A DNA stretch of 64,000 bases from Gordonia hankookensis (lineage in GTDB: Bacteria; Actinomycetota; Actinomycetes; Mycobacteriales; Mycobacteriaceae). Shown here in pieces: positions 1 to 8,898 of this stretch. Each line of letters starts with the position of its first letter. Position 1 is the stretch's first letter. The notes under the pieces were generated by a model that saw only the letters and a program-made list of their open reading frames with translations, was not told where the DNA came from and searched no databases. A program made the translations under genes and the position numbers. The DNA lies in NCBI RefSeq assembly GCF_014673215.1, contig NZ_JACWMS010000006.1, positions 124,001 through 188,000 on the forward strand. The letters are read 5' to 3'.

Positions 1-2
1 CC

Positions 3-281
3 AATCCGAATGGCCGGCAGGTCACCGCCGACGACATGGTCGAGGTCTACAACGCCGCCAAGACCGCTGGTGCCACCGGGTACTGGCTCAACATTCCCGG
101 CGGTGGCGCCGAATGCCCCAACTGCGGAACACCCCGATACGACGTCGCCGTCGAGTTCCTGAACAAGATCTCCTCGACACCGACCCCACCGACCGAAACC
201 GGTTTTCCGACGGAGATCCCGACCGAGACAGGCCTGCCGACCGGCCCGGTGATCCCGACCGGCGGAGCGTTCTCCAGCTGA
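3..281 (+). CDS. C-terminal fragment of a secreted protein of unknown family
   Basis: This reading frame is open from the left edge of the window and stops at 279-281, so only about 92 C-terminal residues are visible. The first part is a folded-looking stretch with a CPNC pair near residues 37-40 of the fragment. It is followed by a tail of about 35 residues made of repeated Pro-Thr-Glu-Thr-Gly blocks, typical of exported actinobacterial proteins that have a flexible C-terminal linker. An internal ATG lies at 36, but the frame is open upstream and the peptide before it reads as coding, so that is unlikely to be the start. The domain could belong to a secreted hydrolase; I do not recognise it. 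A hairpin follows the stop. Confidence 0.6.
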   Translation, partial: NPNGRQVTADDMVEVYNAAKTAGATGYWLNIPGGGAECPNCGTPRYDVAVEFLNKISSTPTPPTETGFPTEIPTETGLPTGPVIPTGGAFSS

Positions 282-285
282 TGCG

Positions 286-321
286 CGAAGGGCGCGCCCC
301 GGAAACGGAGCACGCCCTTCG
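286..321. terminator. Bidirectional hairpin between convergent genes
   Basis: A perfect 9-base inverted repeat (CGAAGGGCG at 286-294 and CGCCCTTCG at 313-321) with an 18-base loop sits just after the plus-strand stop at 281 and just before the minus-strand stop at 337. Position between two converging genes and the GC-rich stem without a clear T-tract fit a factor-independent-like actinobacterial terminator. This is inferred from structure only. Confidence 0.55.
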
Positions 322-336
322 GCCATGTGCGTTGAA

Positions 337-2235
337 TCAAGGTGTGACGATCGCGAAATCCGGGTCCGGCTCGTCGAGATGACCCGCGAGTTCTGCGAAT
401 CGTGAAACATCGCCTTCGGCGGACACCGAGCCGTCGGAGATCGCTCCCTCCAGGTCGACGCCGCCCAACAGCACACCCAGCAGTGCCGTCTTCGTCAGAG
501 TGAAGGTGGCGTCGGCGGATCCGGGCGCCCCGTCAGGGACGTCGAAATGGACGAGGAGGCCGTTGCGCAGTTGCGCGCGATGCCGCCGATTGTCATCGCT
601 GATGACCCAATCGAGAGTGATGTTCGCATCCCAGCTGCCCGGACCATCAACTCGTAGTGCAATGGCATCGAACAGCTGTTCCACCGACATCGCCGAGATG
701 ATATCGGGTGCGGCTGCGGTGGTGGGGGTGCCGACCGGTCCGTTGCGCAATTCGTAGGCGCCCATCAGGAAGAAGTTGCGCCACGTGCCGTTCTCTGCGC
801 CGTAACCCAGCTGTTCAAGGGTGTCGGCCTGCAGTTCCTGCGCCACGGAGTTGTCTGGGTCGGTGAACAGAACGTAGTTGAGAACTGTTGCGGTGAAGCG
901 GAAATCGCCGTCGGCGAAAGTCTTGCGTGCCTTTTCGATGACCGCATCGATGCCACCCATGAACTCCACATGACGTTTGGCCGACTCCACCGGGGGATGC
1001 TCCCAGAGATGGGCCGGATTGCCGTCGAACCATCCCATGTAGCGCTGATAGATCGCCTTGACGTTGTGACTGACCGATCCGTAATAGCCGTGGGTGTGCC
1101 AGGCATTCTCCAGCGCCGGCGGCAGTTTGATGTCCTCGGCGATCTCCAGCCCGGTCTTGCCCTGATTGAGGGCACGGAGCGTTTGATCGTGCAGATATCC
1201 GTACAGGTCACGCTGCACCGCGAGGAATTCGGTGAGTTCCTCGGTGCCCCAGGTCGGCCAGTGGTGGGAGGCGAACACGACATCCGAGCGCCCGGCGAAC
1301 ATGGTGATGGCTTCGGTCAGGTACTTCGACCACACGTGCGGATCGCGCACCAGCGCACCGCGCAGGGTGAGCAGGTTATGCAGGGTGTGGGTGGCGTTCT
1401 CGGCCATACACAGTGCGCGCATCTGCGGGAAGTAGAAATTCATCTCCGCGGGTGCTTCGGTGCCCGGGGTCATCTGGAACTCGATGGTGACGCCGTCGAT
1501 CGTCTCGGTGTGTCCGGTTTCGGAGATGTCGAGGGTCGGCAGGATCAGCCCGGCATGTCCGGTCGAGGTCGACTGACCGAGTCCGGCACCGACCGCACCC
1601 TGCGGACCACGCGGTAGTGCTGCGCCGTACATGTAGGCGGCCCGCCGTCCCATCGCCGTTCCGGCGTAGACGTTCTCGGCCACCGCGTGTTCCACGAGCC
1701 CGGACGGCGCGACGATTGCGCATTCTCCGGCATCGACGGCTTCCTGTGTGGTGACCCCTTTGACGCCGCCGAAGTGGTCGATGTGGCAGTGGGTGTAGAT
1801 GACGGCGGTGACCGGCCGGTCACCGCGCTGGCCCCGGTACAGCTTCAGGCCCGCGGCCGCGGTTTCCGCCGAGATCAGCGGATCGATGACGATCACGCCG
1901 GTGTCGCCCTCGACGATCGTCATGTTCGACAGATCGAATCCGCGGATTTGATAGATGCGGTCGGTGACCTCGAAGAGACCATGGCGTGCCACGAGTTCGG
2001 ACTGGCGCCACAGACTGGGGTTGGCCGTCGGCGGGCAGTCGTCGGTGAGGAAGCCGAACTCCTCGCAGTCCCACACCGCGTTACCGTCTGCTCCAGCGAT
2101 CACCGGAGACTCGAGTGCCGCGACGAAACCGCGTCCGGCGGCATCGAGATCGCGAGTGTCACTGAACGGAAGGGTGGACTGGGCCGCAGAGTTGGCATCT
2201 GCCACGGACGGAGTTGCCTCTTGGGGGCTACCCAT
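337..2235 (-). CDS. Alkyl sulfatase, metallo-beta-lactamase fold (SdsA/BDS1 family)
   Basis: The 632-residue protein is the usual length for SdsA1/BDS1-type alkyl sulfatases, which cleave the sulfate ester of alkyl sulfates such as dodecyl sulfate, releasing sulfate and an alcohol. The metal site is visible as THCHIDH at residues 148-154 (the HxHxDH signature). Further family motifs are AENATHTLHN and SHHWPTWG near residues 280-330. An alpha-helical dimerisation segment follows, and the last about 120 residues look like the SCP2-like C-terminal domain. No export signal is obvious, so it may act in the cytoplasm. The ATG at 2235 is preceded by AGAGGTGA about 8 bases upstream. It appears to be a single-gene unit, ending against a hairpin at 286-321. 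Confidence 0.93.
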   Translation of the reverse strand: MGSPQEATPSVADANSAAQSTLPFSDTRDLDAAGRGFVAALESPVIAGADGNAVWDCEEFGFLTDDCPPTANPSLWRQSELVARHGLFEVTDRIYQIRGFDLSNMTIVEGDTGVIVIDPLISAETAAAGLKLYRGQRGDRPVTAVIYTHCHIDHFGGVKGVTTQEAVDAGECAIVAPSGLVEHAVAENVYAGTAMGRRAAYMYGAALPRGPQGAVGAGLGQSTSTGHAGLILPTLDISETGHTETIDGVTIEFQMTPGTEAPAEMNFYFPQMRALCMAENATHTLHNLLTLRGALVRDPHVWSKYLTEAITMFAGRSDVVFASHHWPTWGTEELTEFLAVQRDLYGYLHDQTLRALNQGKTGLEIAEDIKLPPALENAWHTHGYYGSVSHNVKAIYQRYMGWFDGNPAHLWEHPPVESAKRHVEFMGGIDAVIEKARKTFADGDFRFTATVLNYVLFTDPDNSVAQELQADTLEQLGYGAENGTWRNFFLMGAYELRNGPVGTPTTAAAPDIISAMSVEQLFDAIALRVDGPGSWDANITLDWVISDDNRRHRAQLRNGLLVHFDVPDGAPGSADATFTLTKTALLGVLLGGVDLEGAISDGSVSAEGDVSRFAELAGHLDEPDPDFAIVTP

Positions 2236-2262
2236 GAAAAATCACCTCTGTCTTTCGTTGTG

Positions 2263-2283
2263 GTCGGCAGTGGTGGTGCCGAC
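2263..2283. promoter_or_regulatory. Short inverted repeat between DUF389 gene and sulfatase gene
   Basis: GTCGGCA at 2263-2269 and TGCCGAC at 2277-2283 form a perfect 7-base inverted repeat in the 114-base gap between two minus-strand genes. It could terminate the upstream DUF389 transcript or be an operator for the alkyl sulfatase. The sequence alone does not decide. Confidence 0.3.
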
Positions 2284-2349
2284 GATCTACATCTTCCTCT
2301 GATGAAGGTCCGGATTCATCGCTTTCGTGGGTGACGCGTTGTGGTGGGC

Positions 2350-3351
2350 TCACTCCGCGGCCTGCCGACCTCCGACGGTATGCACGACCACCACCTCAGG
2401 GTCCCACGGAACGAGGTCGTCGACAGTGTGTTGGAGGTCATCGACCGGGGGGAGTTGTTGCGGTCCGAGAACGCTCACGGTGACCGTGCCGCCGGTCCAC
2501 GACACCCCGGTCACCTCGGCCGAACTCATCCCGGCGTCGTCGAGCCACGAATCCGCGGCGGTGGCGATCTGGCGTGACCACAGCGACGACAACGAGTTGA
2601 GCACCATCGGTATCGCCACCACGATGAGTGCGAGCGCGAGCACCACGTACGCGCGGCTGTGCCTGCGAGCCGGTGCGGATCCGGTCTCGGCAGCCTGCTC
2701 GTCGGCGGCCTCCCTGCCGTAGGAGCCGATCGTCAACACGACGACGCTGGTGATGATCATCGCGATCACGTTGGAGGCGAACAGGACGAACGCTCCGAGC
2801 GCAAGCGAGGGAGCACCCGACCCGAGGCAGACTCCGACGACGCCGAGTGGCGGCACCAGCGAGATGGCAATGGCGACACCGGGGAGCACGTCGCCGACGT
2901 CGCGTCGCGTGATCGCGACCGCACCGACGACGCCGGTGGCCAGGGCCGCGAGCAGGTCGACCAGAGTGGGTGACGTGCGGCCGAGGACCTGCGAATTGGC
3001 CAATACGTTCGTGGGATTCGGCAACAGCTGGGAGAGGATCACGCCGAGCGCCGTCACCAGCACGACGCCGGCGAGGACGTAGCCGACACTGGCCAGGATG
3101 AGTTTGCCGCGGGCCGTCACGATGCCCAGTCCGATGCCGAGGATCGGTGTCGACAGCGGAGCGACGATCATCGCGCCGATCACGGTGGCGGTGCTGTCGG
3201 CGACCACGCCGGAGACGGCGATGATCCCCGACAACGTGAGCATGATCCAGAACGCGGACTGTTTCGAGGTGCGGTCGCCCGTCGAGAGATCGAGTCTCTC
3301 GACGAGTTCGTCAAGTGTTCGTCGCTGGGAATCGGGAATGAGTCTGAGCAC
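2350..3351 (-). CDS. DUF389 family membrane protein (TIGR00341-like)
   Basis: A 333-residue protein whose hydrophobic core begins near residue 30. It contains the recognisable DUF389 signature around GVVADSTATVIGAMIVAPLS (residues about 47-67), then five to six further membrane helices, and a soluble C-terminal part of about 90 residues after the last helix. DUF389 proteins are conserved in actinobacteria and their function is unknown. The start is a GTG; an AAAGGGG run lies about 11 bases upstream, a little far. The gene lies downstream of the glycosyltransferase operon in the same direction, separated by 105 bases, so it may be co-transcribed or independent. Confidence 0.88.
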   Translation of the reverse strand: MLRLIPDSQRRTLDELVERLDLSTGDRTSKQSAFWIMLTLSGIIAVSGVVADSTATVIGAMIVAPLSTPILGIGLGIVTARGKLILASVGYVLAGVVLVTALGVILSQLLPNPTNVLANSQVLGRTSPTLVDLLAALATGVVGAVAITRRDVGDVLPGVAIAISLVPPLGVVGVCLGSGAPSLALGAFVLFASNVIAMIITSVVVLTIGSYGREAADEQAAETGSAPARRHSRAYVVLALALIVVAIPMVLNSLSSLWSRQIATAADSWLDDAGMSSAEVTGVSWTGGTVTVSVLGPQQLPPVDDLQHTVDDLVPWDPEVVVVHTVGGRQAAE

Positions 3352-3456
3352 GGCGACGGCGCCCCTTTCGTACCGGAGACGGCGACGGCATCGGCCGCTT
3401 TCCGCTCATCGAGACCTCAGCATGGGAAATCTAGCACCGTACTGACGGTTTCGGTG

Positions 3457-5379
3457 TCATTCGGGCTGGGTGATGTCGGGCGGCACCAAGGGGTCCGGGT
3501 CCGGTTCCTGTAGTTCATCGAGGTGGCGCTGATGTCTGGCTCGCGGTCCGTTCAGCCGAAGCGAGGCAAGCGTGGGTACCCGTGGGTGCATCGGCGGGTA
3601 GATGAGGCTCAGTGCCGACGCCAACGTGAAATAGCTACGCAACACGCGGAATCCCAGATACAGCGGGATGAACCGCACGGAACTCGGCCGCCAGAGCAGG
3701 CAGACGGCCACGGTCATGATCATCGACATGCCCAGCAGGGTCGCCACGATGGGCTGCCATCGCATGGTGGTGAATGTCGCGTGGAAGACGAAACCCGTCA
3801 ATGCCGCATACATGAGCAGTGGGAGCAGCATGGCGCGGCGTGCGGCGTTGACGAGGTTGAACGGCAACACGAAGGTGCCCACCATCGTTCGGCGATCCAG
3901 CAGGATGGCGCGGTTGCGTGCGGTCAGATGGTAGATGCTGCGGAACCATCGAGTCCTCTGCTCACGGAGGTGGGCGTACGAGGCCGGCGTCTCGCTGTAG
4001 TACACGGCATGTGGGTCGGCGACACTGTGATAGCCCGCCGAGGTGAGTCGCATGCAGATGTCGGTGTCCTCACCGTTCATGCCCTGGACCATGCCGCCCA
4101 CCTCGATCAACTGGCTGCGCCGGTAGACGGCGAACATTCCGGGAATACCCATCACCCCTTGGTAGCCGTCGAGGGACACCTGAAAGAACCCGTGCCGCAT
4201 ATAGACCTCGACGAGTCGGCACTTGTCGATCCAGGTCTTCTCCTCGAGCGGCAGGGGTAGCCCGCCGACGCACCCGACGTCGGGGTTGGCGAAATGACGC
4301 ATCGCCGTCTCCAGGCATCCCGGACCGATCACCGTGTCGGCGTCGATGCGCACGATGAACTCTTCCTTGATCTCCTCGACACCCATGTTCAACGCGATCG
4401 CCTTGCCCGGCGTGGGACATTCGAGCACTTCTCCGGTGATGAACCGGCAGTCGGCGATGGTCTCCGTGGCGACCTCCTGGGTGGTGTCCGACGACGCATT
4501 GTTCACCACGTAGAGATGGACCTTGCCGGGGTAGGTCTCCGCGGCATCGTCGACCGCCTCGATTGTGGCGGCGATGCTGTGCGCCTCGTTGTGCGCGGGC
4601 ACCAGAATCGCCACGCGTGGCGCGAATTCATGGCTCCGCGACTTCTTCAGCGCCCGCAGTCCCAGGAGCGCCGTGGACACGGCGAGGATCTGCTGCATCA
4701 AGAACACCCCGGCGCCGATGCCGCCGAGGATGGCCCAGTTCTTCAACACGTCGACGAGGTCGTAGAGGACGTGGATCGCGATGGCGGCACCGGCGATGGC
4801 CAGCAGCAGGCATCCCAGCCAGGTGAGGAATGGCCGGAGAGGCAAGTTGGGGAGCACCGACGGCATCGGACCCTGAGGCGGGAGCTGGGCCTGCCGCATG
4901 ATGGTGTGCGGGAAGATCGCCAGGGCGGCAAGACCGGAGATCAACTGGGCGCCGAAGACGGAGATGTCGATGATCCCGGCGTCATGGAGCAGCCATGCGG
5001 TGATGTCGACGGCGAAGCAGAACACCAGGAATTTTCCCAGCAAGGAGATCCCGATGAACAGTCGCCGCCACACATTCGAGTAGGCGAAGGCCGCGTAGGA
5101 GATGAAGAAGAGGACCAGGAACATGCGTAACGGGAACACGACGTTGCCGTGCAGCTTGGCGAAAAGCACGGGGTCACGCGGCACTTGGACAAAATCGGTG
5201 TGCGCGAGAACCATTCGGGCGCACAGGAACACCAACGACAGCCCGACGAACGTGACGAGAAAGCCGTTGACACCACTCGATGGACGGTCGACGGCGTAAT
5301 CGGCTGGTGCGCTGTCGACCGACCGGAAGTGATCGGTGATCGCTTCCTCGGCATGCGGATTCGGAACGGATGTGGTCAT
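3457..5379 (-). CDS. Processive family 2 glycosyltransferase, cellulose/hyaluronan synthase type
   Basis: A 640-residue membrane enzyme with about five helices before the catalytic domain (residues 255-490) and about four after it. All processive GT2 signatures are visible: PAHNE near 261, DAD at 346-348 (UDP-sugar and metal binding), EDTD at 437-440 (catalytic base region) and QRTRW at 474-478 (acceptor channel). This predicts polymerisation and extrusion of a polysaccharide from a UDP-sugar. There is no C-terminal PilZ domain, so canonical cyclic-di-GMP activation as in BcsA is not expected. The ATG overlaps the stop of the BcsB-like gene by 4 bases (ATGA), indicating translational coupling. 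The actual sugar polymer is not predictable from this sequence. Confidence 0.9.
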   Translation of the reverse strand: MTTSVPNPHAEEAITDHFRSVDSAPADYAVDRPSSGVNGFLVTFVGLSLVFLCARMVLAHTDFVQVPRDPVLFAKLHGNVVFPLRMFLVLFFISYAAFAYSNVWRRLFIGISLLGKFLVFCFAVDITAWLLHDAGIIDISVFGAQLISGLAALAIFPHTIMRQAQLPPQGPMPSVLPNLPLRPFLTWLGCLLLAIAGAAIAIHVLYDLVDVLKNWAILGGIGAGVFLMQQILAVSTALLGLRALKKSRSHEFAPRVAILVPAHNEAHSIAATIEAVDDAAETYPGKVHLYVVNNASSDTTQEVATETIADCRFITGEVLECPTPGKAIALNMGVEEIKEEFIVRIDADTVIGPGCLETAMRHFANPDVGCVGGLPLPLEEKTWIDKCRLVEVYMRHGFFQVSLDGYQGVMGIPGMFAVYRRSQLIEVGGMVQGMNGEDTDICMRLTSAGYHSVADPHAVYYSETPASYAHLREQRTRWFRSIYHLTARNRAILLDRRTMVGTFVLPFNLVNAARRAMLLPLLMYAALTGFVFHATFTTMRWQPIVATLLGMSMIMTVAVCLLWRPSSVRFIPLYLGFRVLRSYFTLASALSLIYPPMHPRVPTLASLRLNGPRARHQRHLDELQEPDPDPLVPPDITQPE

Positions 5380-7289
5380 CCGGGCGAGTCCGAATCCGAC
5401 GGGCCGTCGACGACCTTCCCGTCGGGGCCGACCGCGAAGCTCGCCTGCGAGGTCACGACCTCTGCGGGCTCGCGGCCGAACGCTGGGAGTCGCATCCGGC
5501 CGGGTGCGCCGACATAGGTGATCGCGAGTCCGCCCGCGCGGCTCGTGCTGGTGGCGGTCTGCAGGACCATCCCGTTGTCGAACGAGGAGATGTCGAGGGC
5601 CGACGAGCCGGGGCCTGCAACGAGACGACCGTCCTGCAGGCGGACCAGCGTGTTGACCTCAGGGCTCTGCCCGACCAGGATGAACGGCTTGGCCGGCGCC
5701 GGCTGGGCGTTCCACTCGAAGCTGGGTTGTGCCCCGTCGGGGATGAATTTCGTGAGTGCCGGGACCACTGCATTCAGTTCGTCGACGGCGTTCGACTTGG
5801 CCGCGTCGGGCCAGTAGACAGCCGACCCGGGAGTGAGAATCCGGGGGAGCGAGGTGAAGCCCGCGCCCGGATCGTTGCCGAGCACCAGTGCCGAACTCGA
5901 CTCGAGTTGAATCGGGTAATTCGTCACCCGCACGTCGCATCCGCCGATGTTCCGGTCGCGCTGCACGGTGAACGTCACGGTGTTGTCCATGAGCTGAGCC
6001 GTTGCGGGCATCGGGATCGTGGCTTGCGTTGTGGGAGTCTTCGGCAGCCGTCGGCTGTCGATGAGCTGTCCGTTGAGTTCGGTGTTGAGGATCCAGGTGA
6101 GGTCGTCTGGTGATGCGGGCAGCTGCAACGCGACTCGTACCGCCTGCGGTAGCCGGCCGTCCGGAAGATCGGCGAGCGAGTACGCCGCACGCCACTTGTG
6201 GTTGTCGCCGATCTGGGTCACCGACGTGTCTGCGCCGAGTCGCTCGAGTCCGACCTCGTTCCCGGTCGCCGCGACCACCGGAAGTGTCTGCGGATCATTC
6301 TGGTCCGAGTCGGCCGTGGTCACCGATGTGCTGGTCAGGAAGCTCGAGATGAGGTCGCCCCGTGGTGTGACGATTCCGACCACGGGAGTGTTGTTCGCCG
6401 TGCCCATCACGATGCTGTCGTTGGATGAGTCGGTGGCCGACCAGCCCAGATCGCCGAGTTTCTGCACGGGCCCGACGACGATCGAGTTCTGCACATCCGA
6501 GTCGGGCACAGTGTCGGCGAAGGTGACCCGATGCCCGGCTCGGGTCAACGCAATTCCCAACTGCGCTGCCGCGGTGCGCCATTCGTCGGTCTGGTCGGCG
6601 ATGACGACAGTGACGTCACGATTCCAGGACACCACGGCGTCGCGCACCGTGTGCACGCGTTCGGTGAGAGCGGCTTCGACGACGGTTCCCGGATCCAGGT
6701 GGACCTGCATGCCTGTCGAGTGGTCGGCGACACACGTCTGATTGCTGAGGCTGCCGGTGAGCATCACCTGGACGCGGACGTGCCCGTCGTCGGCGATCTG
6801 GTCGGGGACGTCCACGAAGGTGTCGACGTCGTGTTCGCCATGCGGCAGCTCGCTCTTGTAGACCTGCTGCCCGTCCATCTTCACGGTCATGAACACCACG
6901 CTGTCCGCGGCCACCTGGGAGGTGCCCGACAGATGCAGACGCGTCTCGTCGCGCGCTGAATCTGCAGGGAACGTCACGAGGTAGCTCGTCGACGGTGAAT
7001 CGTCGGTGAGCCAGACGCCGTCCGCATAGCCGGCACCCTCCAGCGTCTTGGTGAAATGACGGTCGGCAGGGACGTCGAGGCTGGTGTCGTCGGCGTCGTG
7101 GGTGAACCATTTCGGCTGTACGAACACGAACACCAGGAGGATCACCAGAGCGACGGCCAGCACCAGCCACGCTGCGCGCGGCACGGTTCGGCCGCGTTCC
7201 CCGGTGAAATACTCCTTCTTTGTGGTGTCATCTTCTTCGGCACCCGATTCTGGCTTCGGCGAGGGGTCTACTGGCTTCTCGTCGCTCAC
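5376..7289 (-). CDS. BcsB-like membrane-anchored partner of the polysaccharide synthase
   Basis: A 637-residue protein with a short charged cytoplasmic N-terminus, one membrane helix at about residues 40-62 and a large exported beta-rich region. Its layout (jelly-roll-like segments alternating with alpha/beta segments such as VTVVIADQTDEW) and its position next to a BcsA-like synthase match the cellulose synthase regulatory subunit BcsB. Sequence similarity to BcsB is weak by eye, so this is a family-level call. Unlike E. coli BcsB, I see no C-terminal anchor helix. A longer frame reaches 7343, but the GTG at 7289 overlaps the stop of the upstream epimerase gene by 4 bases (GTGA), which decides the start. 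Confidence 0.75.
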   Translation of the reverse strand: MSDEKPVDPSPKPESGAEEDDTTKKEYFTGERGRTVPRAAWLVLAVALVILLVFVFVQPKWFTHDADDTSLDVPADRHFTKTLEGAGYADGVWLTDDSPSTSYLVTFPADSARDETRLHLSGTSQVAADSVVFMTVKMDGQQVYKSELPHGEHDVDTFVDVPDQIADDGHVRVQVMLTGSLSNQTCVADHSTGMQVHLDPGTVVEAALTERVHTVRDAVVSWNRDVTVVIADQTDEWRTAAAQLGIALTRAGHRVTFADTVPDSDVQNSIVVGPVQKLGDLGWSATDSSNDSIVMGTANNTPVVGIVTPRGDLISSFLTSTSVTTADSDQNDPQTLPVVAATGNEVGLERLGADTSVTQIGDNHKWRAAYSLADLPDGRLPQAVRVALQLPASPDDLTWILNTELNGQLIDSRRLPKTPTTQATIPMPATAQLMDNTVTFTVQRDRNIGGCDVRVTNYPIQLESSSALVLGNDPGAGFTSLPRILTPGSAVYWPDAAKSNAVDELNAVVPALTKFIPDGAQPSFEWNAQPAPAKPFILVGQSPEVNTLVRLQDGRLVAGPGSSALDISSFDNGMVLQTATSTSRAGGLAITYVGAPGRMRLPAFGREPAEVVTSQASFAVGPDGKVVDGPSDSDSPG

Positions 7290-8482
7290 TTGTCGTGCTC
7301 CTGTGCCGCGGCACGGCGAGTCTCGGTCCAGTACGACGTACACGGGATATGTTGCCGGTCAACACGTTCGGCATACTTCCGGGCGATCTCGATCTCGGCC
7401 CTCAGGAGTTCCGAGTCCAAACGGATCGGATCCAGCCCGAGCCCGAGGAGCCGGTCGTTGCGGACCGCGAGTAGATTCTCGTCAGCCTCGGCGCGCGGAT
7501 TGGCCACCTCGGCGACTGACCCGCCGGCGAGGTCCGCGACGAGTCGCGCGAGATCGGCGACCCGGTGGGTCTCGGTCATCTGGTTCATCACCCGGACCTG
7601 TTCGTTGACCTCCGAACCGGACTCGACGGCCAGCCGGATACACCTGATCGAGTCGCGAATGTTGATGAACGCCCTTGTCTGTCCACCGGTCCCGTGCACG
7701 GTCAGCGGATAGCCGATGGACGCCTCGACGAGGAATCTGTTCAGTACCGTCCCGAAGTCTCCGTCGTAATCGAAACGGTTGATGAGTCGGGGGTCCCGTT
7801 CGGTCTCGTCGGTCTGCGTACCCCAGACGATGCCCTGATGCAGGTCGGTGATCCGTATGCCGTCGTTACGGGCGTAGAACTGGAACAGCAACTGGTCCAA
7901 CGACTTCGTGAGGTGATAGACACTTCCGGGCTGGGTCGGGTAGAGGATGTCGCGCGAGTGCATCTCGCCGTTTCGATCCGGATAGCTGACCGTGAGGTAT
8001 CCCTCGGGCAAGTCCACCGGGACGGTCTCGTAGCCGTAGACCCCCATCGTGCCGAGGTGGACGACGTGGATGTCGCGGCCTGTCTCGACGATCGCAGCGA
8101 GCAGATTGTGCGTGCCGTTGAGGTTGTTGTTCACGGTGAAGCGCTTGTGCGCAGGTGATTTCATCGAATACGGGGCGGCGCGCTGCTCGGCGAAATGGAT
8201 GACCGCATCGGGTGTCGACGCGACCAGCAGCGCCACCAATTCCGCGTAGTCATGGGCGACGTCGAGGGTGACCACGTCGATTTCTCGCCCGGATACCTCA
8301 CGCCACGCATCCACGCGCTCGGTCAGGGTATGGATCGGCGTCAGCGACCGCACGCCGAGTTCGTCGTCGATCGCACGCCTGATCAAGCTGTCGACGATCG
8401 TGACGTCATGGCCGACGGCCGACAAGTGCAAGGCACTCGGCCATCCGCAGAAGCCGTCGCCGCCCAGGACCAGAATTCGCAT
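7286..8482 (-). CDS. NAD-dependent epimerase family, UDP-sulfoquinovose synthase (SqdB/SQD1)-like
   Basis: A 398-residue extended short-chain dehydrogenase/reductase. It has the NAD motif GGDGFCG at residues 7-13, the catalytic Thr145 and the Tyr189-xxx-Lys193 pair. The segments FAEQRAAPYSM (98-107) and LHQGIVWGTQT (214-224) are hallmarks of the SQD1/SqdB family, which makes UDP-sulfoquinovose from UDP-glucose and sulfite. The ATG at 8482 has AGAGGGG about 7 bases upstream; the longer GTG start at 8500 lacks this. It is the first gene of a three-gene overlapping operon with a BcsB-like protein and a polysaccharide synthase. I see no sulfolipid glycosyltransferase (SqdX/SqdD type) nearby, so the product may feed polysaccharide synthesis instead. 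Family call strong, exact reaction inferred. Confidence 0.85.
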   Translation of the reverse strand: MRILVLGGDGFCGWPSALHLSAVGHDVTIVDSLIRRAIDDELGVRSLTPIHTLTERVDAWREVSGREIDVVTLDVAHDYAELVALLVASTPDAVIHFAEQRAAPYSMKSPAHKRFTVNNNLNGTHNLLAAIVETGRDIHVVHLGTMGVYGYETVPVDLPEGYLTVSYPDRNGEMHSRDILYPTQPGSVYHLTKSLDQLLFQFYARNDGIRITDLHQGIVWGTQTDETERDPRLINRFDYDGDFGTVLNRFLVEASIGYPLTVHGTGGQTRAFINIRDSIRCIRLAVESGSEVNEQVRVMNQMTETHRVADLARLVADLAGGSVAEVANPRAEADENLLAVRNDRLLGLGLDPIRLDSELLRAEIEIARKYAERVDRQHIPCTSYWTETRRAAAQEHDK

Positions 8483-8733
8483 CCGTACGCCCCTCTGCAC
8501 CGGTCACCGTTCGAATGTCCGCTACGCGTGCCGGTACTGGTGATGAGGAGGCGGACATCGGTCGAACAACGGCCACGTCGGACAAGAATAAGTTGTTCCA
8601 ACCTGGATTTCCGGTGTTCGGTGACGCACGGACGAGAATCTTTCGGATGGCGAAGGACCGGCATCCTGGACGTTCGACCCACCCCGAATTCGGGAGTGAT
8701 TCGTGCGCAATGCGTTTGGCCTGCAGAAACAGC

Positions 8734-8762
8734 TTGACACCCGTGTAAGGCAAGGGCTAATT
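8734..8762 (+). promoter_or_regulatory. Sigma-70-type promoter for the Liv-type ABC operon
   Basis: TTGACA at 8734-8739 is followed after 17 bases by CTAATT at 8757-8762 (TAATTT if an 18-base spacer is used). It lies about 130 bases upstream of the binding-protein gene within the 410-base gap 8483-8892. That gap also holds the start region of the divergent epimerase operon and otherwise shows no gene; an imperfect inverted repeat (GGACAA at 8580-8585 with TTGTTCC at 8593-8599) is the only other structure I see there. Confidence 0.5.
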
Positions 8763-8898
8763 TGCGAGTGGCCCAGATCACAATTACCCGGATCGGGTCC
8801 ACTGGCCGCCGCCGGCGATCCAGTGCAGAAAACCCCGCAGACGATGGCCCTCCGGGCTGATCCGTCATGCCCGGGGTCTGGGGGAAAGGCGTGTGGGA

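Noticed and set aside
7286..8482. Assigning the SqdB-like enzyme to plant-type sulfolipid synthesis
   Set aside because: No sulfoquinovosyl-diacylglycerol synthase gene is present in the window and the operon partner is a polysaccharide synthase, so membrane sulfolipid is not supported here.
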